From: a candidate division WOR-3 bacterium
GTDB taxonomy: Bacteria; Hydrothermota; UBA3072
Reading direction: 5' to 3'
Length of the DNA: 64,000 nucleotides
NCBI GenBank assembly: GCA_039804165.1
Contig: JBDRZZ010000008.1
Span: 5,265-69,264, forward strand
In this document: positions 44,752 to 53,785 of the stretch, in pieces
Numbering within the stretch: position 1 is the first letter of the stretch
Layout: every line of letters starts with the position of its first letter
Program-made: the position numbers and the translations under genes
The notes under the pieces: generated by a model
What the model was told of the DNA's origin: nothing
Seen by the model: only the letters and a program-made list of their open reading frames with translations
Database searches by the model: none

Positions 44752-45978
44752 GTGGCTAAGAAAAAGGATATTGAAGTTGTGGCAGCCGGGCATATTTGTC
44801 TTGATTTGATTCCGGCTTTTACTATTAAGGATAAGGTTGATAAAATCACAGATGTCCTTATCCCTGGAAAGATGATTAATATGGGAAAGTGCGTTGTTGT
44901 AGGAGGTGGTCCTGTAACAAATGCAGGGGTTTCAATTCGTAGACTCGGTGTGAAAACAGAACTGATTGGAAAAATTGGAGATGATGATTTTGGAGAGGAT
45001 GTTTTAAGATGGTATGAGGAGCATGAAGGTCATTTCAAAGGGATTAAGATGGTAAAAGGAGAATCTACCTCCTATACTATTGCGATTTGTATCCCAGGGA
45101 TTGACCGATTTTATCTTCACCATTGTGGTGCTAATGACACTTTTTGTTACGACGATATGGACTTTGATCTTGTTGCAAGGGCTAAACTAATGCTTTTTGG
45201 CTATCCACCATGGATGAGGAAACTTTATGAAAATAAAGGAAGAGAACTAACAAGAATTCTTAAGAAAACAAAGGAATTAGACACAACAACTGTTCTGGAT
45301 CTATCGCTTCCTGATGTAGATAGTTATGCTGGACAGCAAAACTGGAAGGCCATTCTTGAGGATTGGGTTCCTTTAACAGACATTATGGCTCCGAGTGCAG
45401 AAGAAATTTTTTATTTCCTTTATAAAGATGAATTTTTAAAGAAAAAAGCGAATCTTGGGCCAAGAGATAGTGTTCTTGATCATATAACAGTGAAGGAAAT
45501 TTCTAATGTTGGGAGAGACTTAATAGAAATGGGAACAGCAGTTGCTATGGTAAAATGTGGACATAGGGGCTTGTATATTAGAACTTCTGATAAAGATAGA
45601 CTTAGTAAGATGGGTGCAGCAAAATGTTCAAATCTTGAGAATTGGGCTAATCGAGAGCTTTGGTTCCCTGTATATGAGGAAGAAAAATTTGTAGGGGCTT
45701 TGGGTTCCGGAGATTCAGCAATTGCAGGTTTTATTGCCGCATTTGTTTGGGGGCATTCTATTGAATCTTGTCTCCGTTATGCAAATGCGGCGGGGAGTAT
45801 GAATGTTACTGTCCCGGATGGACTTACTTGGAACAAAGGATTTGATGATTTGACAAGAAGGATCAACTCGGGATGGAAGACGAAAAAGATGGAGATTAGA
45901 GAGGAAGGGTGGAGGTTTGAGAATGGTTTCTGGGTTGGTCCTTGTAATTTTGGCAAATGGGAAACAGAAATAAAATAA
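44752..45978 (+). CDS. PfkB-family carbohydrate kinase
   Basis: The product starts at GTG after AAGGAGGAG. The PfkB N-terminal motif is 'MGKCVVVGGGPVTNAGVSIRRLGVKTELIGKIGDDDFGEDVL'. The C-terminal ATP/anion-hole motif reads 'ALGSGDSAIAGFIAAFVWG', where GSGD replaces the common GAGD and keeps the catalytic Asp. At 408 residues it is longer than the usual 300-330; the extra parts lie between residues 190-300 and at the end. It probably phosphorylates a sugar freed by the neighbouring hydrolases, but the substrate cannot be fixed. Its operon position fits monosaccharide entry into central metabolism. Confidence 0.85.
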   Translation: MAKKKDIEVVAAGHICLDLIPAFTIKDKVDKITDVLIPGKMINMGKCVVVGGGPVTNAGVSIRRLGVKTELIGKIGDDDFGEDVLRWYEEHEGHFKGIKMVKGESTSYTIAICIPGIDRFYLHHCGANDTFCYDDMDFDLVARAKLMLFGYPPWMRKLYENKGRELTRILKKTKELDTTTVLDLSLPDVDSYAGQQNWKAILEDWVPLTDIMAPSAEEIFYFLYKDEFLKKKANLGPRDSVLDHITVKEISNVGRDLIEMGTAVAMVKCGHRGLYIRTSDKDRLSKMGAAKCSNLENWANRELWFPVYEEEKFVGALGSGDSAIAGFIAAFVWGHSIESCLRYANAAGSMNVTVPDGLTWNKGFDDLTRRINSGWKTKKMEIREEGWRFENGFWVGPCNFGKWETEIK

Positions 45979-45997
45979 AAGGAAGGAGAGGTTATTT

Positions 45998-47827
45998 ATG
46001 TCTAAAGCAAGAGATCTTTTTGTTAGTAATAAACTTAAAGAAATGACCTTAGACGAAAAGATTGGGCAACTTTTGACGTTTACCTGGAGGGGAGCAATCT
46101 TGACACCCAGTGGGACTGAGCAGATTACAAAATTACATTGTGGGGGTCTTTGTCTTGAACCTTATGCTCTTGAAACTTGTAAAAACCTTTACTGGGGTAA
46201 TTCTCAGATAGATCCAAATTTTAAAGAACCCAAGGGTTATTTTAAAATAGCAAATACTTATTTTTCTGGGAAAACTTATGGTATTAGTATAACTCCTTGG
46301 GAGTATACAGAGAGATTAAATACCCTTCAGAAAATAGCTCTTAACCGTCCTTCTGGGGTTCCTTTGCATATGACAATTGACTTTGAAGGTGATTTTAAGA
46401 ATGATTATATGTCTGGCGGAATTAGGCAATTTATACCTCCAATGGGAATGGCTGCCATTGGAGATACAAAACTTACTTATGAGATTGGTTTGACTATTTC
46501 AAGGATGCTTTCGGCAATGGGTGTAACTCAAATGTATTCTCCTGTTTGCGATGTAAATGTAAATCCTGATAACCCCGAGATAGGAATAAGGGCTTTCAGT
46601 GATGATCCTCAAGTTTGTGCTAAGCATGCAGTCGCTTTAGTGAAGGGTTTACAGGATGGAGGTCTTGTTGCAACTGCAAAACATTTCCCCGGAAGAGGAG
46701 ATTCTGCAACAGATGCTCATGATGTTTTAGATGTAATAAGGTCTGATAAAAAGAGGATGCATGAAGTTGAGTTAGTTCCATTTAAAGCCGCAATAGATGC
46801 TGGGGTGAAAGCCATTATGACAGCCCATTCTGTTTATCCTGCTTATGATGATAAATTCCCTGCTACTTTATCAGAGAAAGTTCTTAAAGGTTTATTGAGA
46901 GAAGAGTTAGGATTTGAAGGGGTTATCGTTTCTGATGCTATTGGTATGGCAGCAATTTTGAAGAAATGGCCCTTACCAGTTGCTTGCGTTATGGCTATAA
47001 AGGCGGGTGTTGATACGATTCTTTTGAAGGCTGATGATGAATCAAGATCTCAATGCTTCTTTGGGATTAAAAGAGCTGTTGAAGAAGGTGAAATTCCAAT
47101 GGAGAGGATTGATGAGGCTGTGACTCGTCTTCTGCGAATGAAATATGACCAAGGCCTATTCAAAACGGCTGGGAAAAATGATCCAAATAGAGTCTATAAG
47201 ATTACAACTGATAAAAAAGTTATTGATTTCTCTTGGGATGTTGCGAAAAAAGCCCTTATTATAATGAGAGATGATAAGAAATTGTTGCCATTAAAGAAAG
47301 AAGAGAAGATTCTTGTGATAGAACAGAGAATTCCTTACGAATTTGTTGGTAAGGACCCATATCATCACACTCATATGTTCTCAGAGAGAATGGCTTACCA
47401 CTCAACAAATCTGATTCTAACGGATACTGAATTTTCTGCATTTGAAGATGAAATTAAAGAATGTCTACAACTTGCTAAACAAGCAGATCTTGTTGTTATG
47501 ACTAATTATTATGCAAGAATTGTTAAGTCTGGCAATAATCAACTTCTTGTTAAGAAGTTAAAGAAAGCAGGTCATAAGGTTGTGGTTGTGACGAATACTC
47601 CTTATTTAATAGGAACTACAGAGGAAGCCGATGCTGTTGTCTGCAATTTTAGCGCTACCCCAGATTCTATTAGAGCCTCAGCAGATTTACTCTTTGGTAA
47701 AATTAAACCTTTCCCAAAAACAAAAGTTCCTGTAAATCTTGAGGTAGAGAAAAAGAAAAAGAAGAAAAAGGTGAGTATGAAAGCTCCAAAGAAGAAAGGT
47801 TCTTCTTTAGACATCTCTTATTGCTAA
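45998..47827 (+). CDS. GH3 glycoside hydrolase with NagZ-like active-site dyad
   Basis: The 609-residue product contains a GH3 N-terminal barrel and alpha/beta domain. The loop 'AKHFPGRGDSATDAH' supplies the Asp239/His241 pair known as acid/base dyad in NagZ-type enzymes. The nucleophile is Asp313 in 'GVIVSDAIGM'. These motifs favour beta-N-acetylhexosaminidase or phosphorylase-type GH3 enzymes, while the operon favours a beta-xylosidase or glucosidase, so specificity is open. No signal peptide is present, so it is cytoplasmic. The last 30 residues are odd: a run of seven lysines, then 'VSMKAPKKKGSSLDISYC'. Confidence 0.88.
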   Translation: MSKARDLFVSNKLKEMTLDEKIGQLLTFTWRGAILTPSGTEQITKLHCGGLCLEPYALETCKNLYWGNSQIDPNFKEPKGYFKIANTYFSGKTYGISITPWEYTERLNTLQKIALNRPSGVPLHMTIDFEGDFKNDYMSGGIRQFIPPMGMAAIGDTKLTYEIGLTISRMLSAMGVTQMYSPVCDVNVNPDNPEIGIRAFSDDPQVCAKHAVALVKGLQDGGLVATAKHFPGRGDSATDAHDVLDVIRSDKKRMHEVELVPFKAAIDAGVKAIMTAHSVYPAYDDKFPATLSEKVLKGLLREELGFEGVIVSDAIGMAAILKKWPLPVACVMAIKAGVDTILLKADDESRSQCFFGIKRAVEEGEIPMERIDEAVTRLLRMKYDQGLFKTAGKNDPNRVYKITTDKKVIDFSWDVAKKALIIMRDDKKLLPLKKEEKILVIEQRIPYEFVGKDPYHHTHMFSERMAYHSTNLILTDTEFSAFEDEIKECLQLAKQADLVVMTNYYARIVKSGNNQLLVKKLKKAGHKVVVVTNTPYLIGTTEEADAVVCNFSATPDSIRASADLLFGKIKPFPKTKVPVNLEVEKKKKKKKVSMKAPKKKGSSLDISYC

Positions 47828-47843
47828 AAGAATAAAGGAGGGG

Positions 47844-50372
47844 ATGATGCCAGGGATAAAAATAAAGGATGTTTTTACGATTTCCGGATCTGAAATAACA
47901 CAGATTTATGAGAAGAACAGGATGAAGGTTCATTTCCAGGGGATGTCAAAAACCCTCCTTTTCCCTCAAACAATTGCCCTTCAAGGTGCTCCTACCTGTT
48001 CTATTGGAATTTCTCCCTATGGTTTGTATAATAGACTTAATGATTCAGGGAGATTGATCCTTTTAAATCAAAATGCTATTCAGTTTGGTTCCGCTCCTTT
48101 TATAAGGATAGACGGAGAAGCTTGGATGCTTACAAGTAAGGATCCGGAATTGGTAGAGGGTCCTGATGATATTCCTGCTATGAAGAATTATTATCATCCA
48201 CCTTTACCAGAAAAAAACATCACGATTTCTATTGCGACTCCTTCTTTGGAGATTGTTTATAAGATAGGTAAAATTGTTGTTACAAGAAGATTTATTTCAC
48301 CGTTTTTATATAAAAGAGAACACGCTCTAATGCCTATTGGTGTTGAGGAATATGAGGTTAGAAATACAACCGATAAAGAAAAAGAAATTACCTTGGTTTT
48401 ACCTCGTCCTTCTCTTGTGAATCTTCAAGAGAAAGAATTAAAGCCTTTAGATCAGGATACTGTTTACATATGTTCAACACCTGTTAAAGGACACATTCAT
48501 GAGGATTTTGATACAGAGACTATTAGAGGAGTTGTAATGGGAAGCAAAGAATGCGAAGACAGAATGGTCATAGCTTGTCCAAAAACGAAAGGTGTAAAAA
48601 TAGATACTCAGCCTTATTTTTGCCTGAATCGACTGAAACAAGATTTGTTGTTGAATGATGATGGAACCTTTTATGAAAAAAGACCCCCAAAGTTAAATCA
48701 GGATTATGGTGCAGCTATAAGTTTATCCTTTACTTTAGGACCAAAAGAAGAGAAGAAGATGCCATTTGCAGTTGCCTTGGATTTCCCTAAACAGCGTTTT
48801 ATTGATGGTAAGACATTTGAGCGTAGATATGTTAGTAGTTTTAAGAATGAGAAGACAAGACCTATTGAGCTTGTTAAGATTGGATTGGATAATTATCCTC
48901 TTTGGTTCGAAAGGACAATGACGATTCAAGAGAGAATATATAATTTGATAAGGAAGAGTCCTTCTTATAAGAATGATAATGAGGGAGCTTTAAGATTAGC
49001 AAGATTAATCTTCAATGAGTTTAGTTTCCCTCTATCAAATGCGGCTTGTTGGGTTATAGATGAAAAGGGGCAAGAAAGAGCAAGATTCTTAGAATGTTTT
49101 GATTATTCTTATATTGATCCTTCGGATGTAGAATGGTATTCGATGATGCTTCTTGTTCTATTCCCTGATATTGAAAAAGAAATCTGTCAGAGGTTTATTG
49201 ACTCTATTAATAAGGAAAACAAAGAGAAACGCTATTATCATCATCATGCTTCTTTTGTAGAAGCAAGGAAGCATTTTGAAGAACATCCTGAAGAGTACGA
49301 AGGTAAATCCTTGACTCAAATCTATGATATAACGAAGATTAAAGGGGCTGTTTCACATGATTTAGGACATTGGGTGAAAGGTCATCCTTTGCGGAATGTG
49401 AGTGAATATGCCTGGTATAACGATAACTACTGGATTGATCTTTTCCCGAAGCTTGCAACAAGAGTTTTACGTAATGTGAAATTTACTGGTGATATAGAGT
49501 TCTTAAAGAAGAATTGGGAGACACTAAAGTTCGGCTTTGAACATTTGAAAACGCACGATCATGATGGGGATGGTATTCCTGAAGGTTATCCTGGAGAAGT
49601 GAAGAATACTTTTGATAATTTACCTCTTTTTGGTGTAGATGCTTACGATGCTACAATTTTTATGGCAGGATGTAAGGCTATGAGTATAATGGCCGGTATG
49701 ATGAAGGATGAAGAGGCTAAAAAGAAATATGAAGAAAGTTTTGAGAAAGCTTTCACTCAATTTGAGAAATTGTGGAGAGAAAAGAAAAACAAGAAAGGTA
49801 AAAAACTTCAATATTATGTAACTTGTTATGACCCAAAAACAAAAAAGATAAATACGGATGTCTGGTTAAATCAATTAGATGCGATTTGGGCTTTACTTTC
49901 AATGGGAGAAGAATCTTTTATCCCCGAGGATAAAGTAAAGAAAATTCTTAAGACAATCTATGAGAATAATGAGACTTTAATGGGTTGGGCTATGTGTCGA
50001 ACAGAGAATGGGGGTAAAGTGGAATCTGAACAGGGACAAGACGTTTATACAACTTCTAATTATGTTTTTGCTGAGCTTCTTGATTACTATGGGATGGTGA
50101 AGGAGAGTAAGGAAGTTTATAAGAAGATGGATAAAGTTATATTTGGTCATGGAAATTCTCTGATTTCTCCAGATAATATACGAGCTGAATTGGAAATAGA
50201 ACATGGAGAGAAGACCCCAGGACCTCATTATATTGTGGCTGCTTACCCTCGTCCTGGCGCGATTTTAACACATATTGTTTTACAACATATAAAGGAGCTG
50301 AAAGAAAAGAAAAAGACTGAAAGAGTAGATTCTAAGGACTTACAAGCTTTTATTAGAGAGTTAATGAAATAG
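47844..50372 (+). CDS. GH116 beta-glycosidase
   Basis: The 842-residue product has the GBA2-like two-domain layout. The N-terminal beta-sandwich spans about 10-330 and the (alpha/alpha)6 domain about 350-820. The nucleophile should be Glu417 ('FLECFDYSYIDPSDVEWYSMMLLVLFPDIE'), and the acid/base Asp591 ('NTFDNLPLFGVDAYDATIFMAGC'). Both match spacing known from Thermoanaerobacterium TxGH116. The family cleaves beta-glucosides and beta-xylosides. No signal peptide is seen, so it acts inside the cell with the GH10 and GH3 enzymes. ATGs at 47844 and 47847 are both possible after AAGGAGG. Confidence 0.85.
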   Translation: MMPGIKIKDVFTISGSEITQIYEKNRMKVHFQGMSKTLLFPQTIALQGAPTCSIGISPYGLYNRLNDSGRLILLNQNAIQFGSAPFIRIDGEAWMLTSKDPELVEGPDDIPAMKNYYHPPLPEKNITISIATPSLEIVYKIGKIVVTRRFISPFLYKREHALMPIGVEEYEVRNTTDKEKEITLVLPRPSLVNLQEKELKPLDQDTVYICSTPVKGHIHEDFDTETIRGVVMGSKECEDRMVIACPKTKGVKIDTQPYFCLNRLKQDLLLNDDGTFYEKRPPKLNQDYGAAISLSFTLGPKEEKKMPFAVALDFPKQRFIDGKTFERRYVSSFKNEKTRPIELVKIGLDNYPLWFERTMTIQERIYNLIRKSPSYKNDNEGALRLARLIFNEFSFPLSNAACWVIDEKGQERARFLECFDYSYIDPSDVEWYSMMLLVLFPDIEKEICQRFIDSINKENKEKRYYHHHASFVEARKHFEEHPEEYEGKSLTQIYDITKIKGAVSHDLGHWVKGHPLRNVSEYAWYNDNYWIDLFPKLATRVLRNVKFTGDIEFLKKNWETLKFGFEHLKTHDHDGDGIPEGYPGEVKNTFDNLPLFGVDAYDATIFMAGCKAMSIMAGMMKDEEAKKKYEESFEKAFTQFEKLWREKKNKKGKKLQYYVTCYDPKTKKINTDVWLNQLDAIWALLSMGEESFIPEDKVKKILKTIYENNETLMGWAMCRTENGGKVESEQGQDVYTTSNYVFAELLDYYGMVKESKEVYKKMDKVIFGHGNSLISPDNIRAELEIEHGEKTPGPHYIVAAYPRPGAILTHIVLQHIKELKEKKKTERVDSKDLQAFIRELMK

Positions 50373-50392
50373 AAAAATTTGGGAGAAATTGA

Positions 50393-52000
50393 ATGCACAA
50401 ACGAGGTCCAAAAGAGGAACCTCGGGTGGTTTTCCCTTTTTTTGGAAAATCTAAAGAAATAGAAATTGGAAAAACTCTTCTCCATTATGCCCAAGAATTA
50501 AATATTCCAATAAATGCAGGATGCGGTGGTTTAGGGATTTGTAAGGAATGTAGAGTGAGAATAGAAAAAGGGGGAGAATCCTTAAGTAAAAAGACAAAGT
50601 TAGAAGAAGAGTTAGATGAGAAAGAGAGATTAGCTTGTCAGGCAATTGTTGAAAATAAAAAAAGCGATCTTTTTGTAGAGGTTCTTTTTCCTGGTTTTGT
50701 AGATAAAATTCTTACAGGAGGGAAAAGAAGAAAACTTCAAATAGATCCATTACCTAAAAGGAGAGGAAATAAAGTTTTTTTGGATGGAGAAGAAATTGGA
50801 AATTATCAGGATGGATTATTTGGGATAGCTGCAGATATTGGAACAACAACCGTTGTTTTACATTTAATAAATCTTGAGAAAGGAAATATTGTTTATACTT
50901 CTGCTTTTGAGAATCCGCAAAAGAAGATCGATGGGAACAATGTTATAAGTAGAATAAAATTCGATTCAGAATATCCTGGAAAACTTCAGTTTGTTCTTAT
51001 CTCAAAGATAAATGAAGAGATAAATAGAATGCCAGTCAGGAAAGAAAGTATTTATGATTTTGTTGTTGTGGGGAATAGCACAATGAGAGATTTGTTTTTT
51101 GGCCTGCAGGTTCAAAGTCTTGGAGTTAGCCCTTATAAGTCTATTACAGAGAAAGAAGGGAAGAAAACTTCTATTAAAGTAAAAGGGGAAACCTTGAATC
51201 TTCATATTAATAAAAATGCTATAGTTTATTCTCCCCCTTTAATTGGCTCTCATCTTGGTTCTGATGCTCTTAGTGTTTGTCTTTCTTGTGGTTTATTTGA
51301 GGAAGATAAAAAAAATATAATGTGTATAGATATTGGAACCAATACGGAAATAATTTTGAAGACTGAGGAAGGTATTTTTGCAACTTCTTGTGCTGCAGGA
51401 TCTGCTTTAGAGCCAATGCCTGCTCTTCCTGGTGCAATTTACAGATTCGGAATGACTAATGGTGTTTTTACCTGGGAAACAATCGGAGAAGTAGAGCCGA
51501 TAGGTATTTGTGGCTCTGGAATAATTGATATTTTAGGATGTTTGATTAAAAATGGACTGATGGATGAGAATGGGTATTTAACAAAAGGGAAGATTTTTAA
51601 AATAACAGATAAAATAAAGATTACCCAATCAGATATAAAAGGAGAAAAAGGACTTCTTTGGAGTAAAGCAGCAATATCTCTTGGGATAAGAGTTCTTTTA
51701 GAAGAAGCAAGGATTTCTTTAGATGATTTGGATAAAGTGTATCTTGCAGGGTCCTTTGGGAGTTTTATTGATAAAGAAAATGCAAAGATTATTGGTCTTA
51801 TTCCAGATATTTCTTCAAAGAAGATAGTTCAGGTAGGTAATGCAGCTGCCTTAGGTGCAGAGGAGATGTTGCTATCTTGTGAGAAAAGAGAAATAGTTGA
51901 GGATTGGGCGAGTAAAATAAAGAAAATATTTTTAGAGGAAATTCCTGATTATGGGGAGAGACTAATCTTATTCGAACAAAAATTTAAAAGATTGAGATGA
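50393..52000 (+). CDS. Corrinoid activation/regeneration protein, RACo-like
   Basis: The 535-residue product has an N-terminal plant-type [2Fe-2S] ferredoxin domain (Cys44, Cys50, Cys53 in 'GCGGLGICKEC', plus Cys82). A linker follows, then an ASKHA ATPase-like domain (about 140-520) with 'IAADIGTTTVVLHLI', 'MCIDIGTNTEIIL' and 'CGSGIIDILGCLI' (DUF4445). This is the architecture of RACo/RamA-type proteins, which use ATP to drive the reduction of inactive Co(II) corrinoid proteins. Its client is probably the MtaC-like protein encoded 18 kb upstream. It sits at the end of the hydrolase run, 20 bases after the GH116 gene. Confidence 0.88.
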   Translation: MHKRGPKEEPRVVFPFFGKSKEIEIGKTLLHYAQELNIPINAGCGGLGICKECRVRIEKGGESLSKKTKLEEELDEKERLACQAIVENKKSDLFVEVLFPGFVDKILTGGKRRKLQIDPLPKRRGNKVFLDGEEIGNYQDGLFGIAADIGTTTVVLHLINLEKGNIVYTSAFENPQKKIDGNNVISRIKFDSEYPGKLQFVLISKINEEINRMPVRKESIYDFVVVGNSTMRDLFFGLQVQSLGVSPYKSITEKEGKKTSIKVKGETLNLHINKNAIVYSPPLIGSHLGSDALSVCLSCGLFEEDKKNIMCIDIGTNTEIILKTEEGIFATSCAAGSALEPMPALPGAIYRFGMTNGVFTWETIGEVEPIGICGSGIIDILGCLIKNGLMDENGYLTKGKIFKITDKIKITQSDIKGEKGLLWSKAAISLGIRVLLEEARISLDDLDKVYLAGSFGSFIDKENAKIIGLIPDISSKKIVQVGNAAALGAEEMLLSCEKREIVEDWASKIKKIFLEEIPDYGERLILFEQKFKRLR

Positions 52001-52917
52001 AAAAGGTAAAAGCTTCTGTTATTATTCCTACTTCTGATAGACTTCCGGTTCTAAAGGCTTGCATTTTTGCTCTCTTGAATCAGACGGTAGAGGATTTTGA
52101 GATTATTCTTATTGATGATGCTTCAAGGGATGGGACAAGAGAATTTATAGAAGACTCTAATTTCTCTAAAGTTAGATATTTCCGACTTGAGCAAAGGAAA
52201 GGACCTTATTATGCTCGAAATTTAGGAATAAAAGAAGCAAAAGGAGAGATAATAATTTTTATTGATTCGGATGTTGTTGTTTTCCCGGATTTTGTAGAAG
52301 ATCATTTAGAAATTCATGATAGAAGGGAAGATCTTGTTGTTCAAGGGATGGTTAGACATATTGAAACATTAGATGAGGTCAATTTTAATAGATTTTATCT
52401 CCCTAATGCTCTTTGCCTTAGAACATTTATTACCCAAAATGTTTCTCTAAGAAGGAAATATCTTATAGCCGTAGGTGGTTTTGAATTATTTGGCCCTGAG
52501 TTAGGTTATAAAGATATAGATTTAGGATTTAGACTAATGGACCTTAGACTTAAGTGGGTTTATGGGATAAGGAAATGCAAGGCTTTCCATATAGATGGGG
52601 AATTATCTTTGGAAAGTCTTAAGGGTATATTTTTGAAGTGGGAGAAGCAAGGAGCTTCTGCGTATTATTTTGTTAAGAAGTGGGGAAATAGAGGAGAAAA
52701 ATACGCAAGAACAAAAAAAGCTATTTTATTTTCTAAGTTATTTAATACAAAAAGATGGATAGAGAATGAAAATGTTATTAGGCTTATTTTGGAAAGCGAA
52801 GATAATTTCGGTTTAGTTTCGGCTTTCCTTAGAGGATTAGCTCGTTATCATTATAGGAATAAAGGGATTGAAGAGGCGAGAAAAAATGAAGGCTTCAGTT
52901 ATAGTAGTGACATTTAA
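51997..52917 (+). CDS. Family 2 glycosyltransferase, first of a tandem pair
   Basis: The 306-residue product is a GT-A fold enzyme: 'ASVIIPTSDRLPVLKACIFALLNQTVEDFEIILIDDASRDGT' binds the nucleotide sugar, and 'IIIFIDSDVVVFPDF' holds the DxD motif (about 87-89). 'GYKDIDLGFRLMDLRLK' is the usual acidic catalytic region. It transfers a sugar to a glycan, lipid or protein acceptor at the inner face of the membrane. The start overlaps the RACo-like stop as ATGA. It is clearly paralogous to the next gene over its whole length. Confidence 0.88.
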   Translation: MKKVKASVIIPTSDRLPVLKACIFALLNQTVEDFEIILIDDASRDGTREFIEDSNFSKVRYFRLEQRKGPYYARNLGIKEAKGEIIIFIDSDVVVFPDFVEDHLEIHDRREDLVVQGMVRHIETLDEVNFNRFYLPNALCLRTFITQNVSLRRKYLIAVGGFELFGPELGYKDIDLGFRLMDLRLKWVYGIRKCKAFHIDGELSLESLKGIFLKWEKQGASAYYFVKKWGNRGEKYARTKKAILFSKLFNTKRWIENENVIRLILESEDNFGLVSAFLRGLARYHYRNKGIEEARKNEGFSYSSDI

Positions 52918-53785
52918 TAGGGCTCCTATTTTGGTTCATTGTATAGATAAACTATTGAACCAATCGGTGGATGATTATGAAGTTATAGTTGTTGATGATG
53001 GTTCTACAGATGGAACAGAAGATTTGATAAAGAAAATTGATGATAAGAGAGTTTTATATCTTAAAAATGAAAAAAATATGGGGCAGCCCTTTTCCAGAAA
53101 TAGAGGAATAAAAATTGCAAATGGAGAGGTAATTATATTTGTGGATTCGGATGTATTAGTTCATAAAAATTTTGTAGAGGACCATTTGAAAATTCATGAA
53201 AGAAACGATAAATTGATTGTTCAAGGTTTAGTTAGACATATAAGAGATATAAAAGATTATAATAAAATGAATCTTAAAATTGATGGTCTTTGCCTTAGTG
53301 GACTTGTTACCCAAAATGTTTCTGTTAGAAGAAAATGGCTTTTAGAAGTTGGAGGCCTTGACGAGTCTTTTGGAACCATTATGGGGTATGAGGATATAGA
53401 GTTGGGCAGGCGCCTTAAAGGGATTGGTCTTAAAACTGTTTATTCTTGGAGAAGGTGTCTTGCTTGGCATATGGATGGCAGAGAAACAGATGAACGTTTA
53501 GAGAGCGTTTTTAATAAAGCTTTTATGTTTGGTAGAAATGCAGTTAAATTTTCAAGAATGTATGGTAAGAAAGTGGCAATGAGACATTTAAAGAAAAATT
53601 ATGTTTTTTTTATAAATAAGATTCTTGGAACAGAATATTGGGTGGAGAAAAAGGGCCTTAATTATCTTAAGACGCACAAAAATGGTTTTTCTTATCCAAT
53701 TCTAAAATGGATTATAAAATATTATTACAGAGGAAAAGGAATTAAAGAGGCTTTGAAAGAGGAAGGAAGTATTTATGATTATTAA
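52886..53785 (+). CDS. Family 2 glycosyltransferase, second of a tandem pair
   Basis: I take the ATG at 52886 (299 residues), after GAGGCGAG; a TTG at 52868 is in frame but lacks support. Motifs match the preceding gene: 'KASVIVVTFNRAPILVHCIDKLLNQSVDDYEVIVVDDGSTDGT', DxD in 'IIFVDSDVLVHKNF', and 'GYEDIELGRRLKGIGLK'. Both share 'LVRHI', 'TQNVS.RRK' and a C-terminal 'YYYRGKGIKEA'-like end, so they arose by tandem duplication and diverged. It overlaps its neighbour upstream by 32 bases and CcsBA downstream by 11. The acceptor is unknown. Confidence 0.87.
   Translation: MKASVIVVTFNRAPILVHCIDKLLNQSVDDYEVIVVDDGSTDGTEDLIKKIDDKRVLYLKNEKNMGQPFSRNRGIKIANGEVIIFVDSDVLVHKNFVEDHLKIHERNDKLIVQGLVRHIRDIKDYNKMNLKIDGLCLSGLVTQNVSVRRKWLLEVGGLDESFGTIMGYEDIELGRRLKGIGLKTVYSWRRCLAWHMDGRETDERLESVFNKAFMFGRNAVKFSRMYGKKVAMRHLKKNYVFFINKILGTEYWVEKKGLNYLKTHKNGFSYPILKWIIKYYYRGKGIKEALKEEGSIYDY

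Noticed and set aside
47602-47933. Minus-strand Phe/Ser-rich frames opposite the GH3 end
   Set aside because: They arise from the lysine-rich tail read on the other strand.
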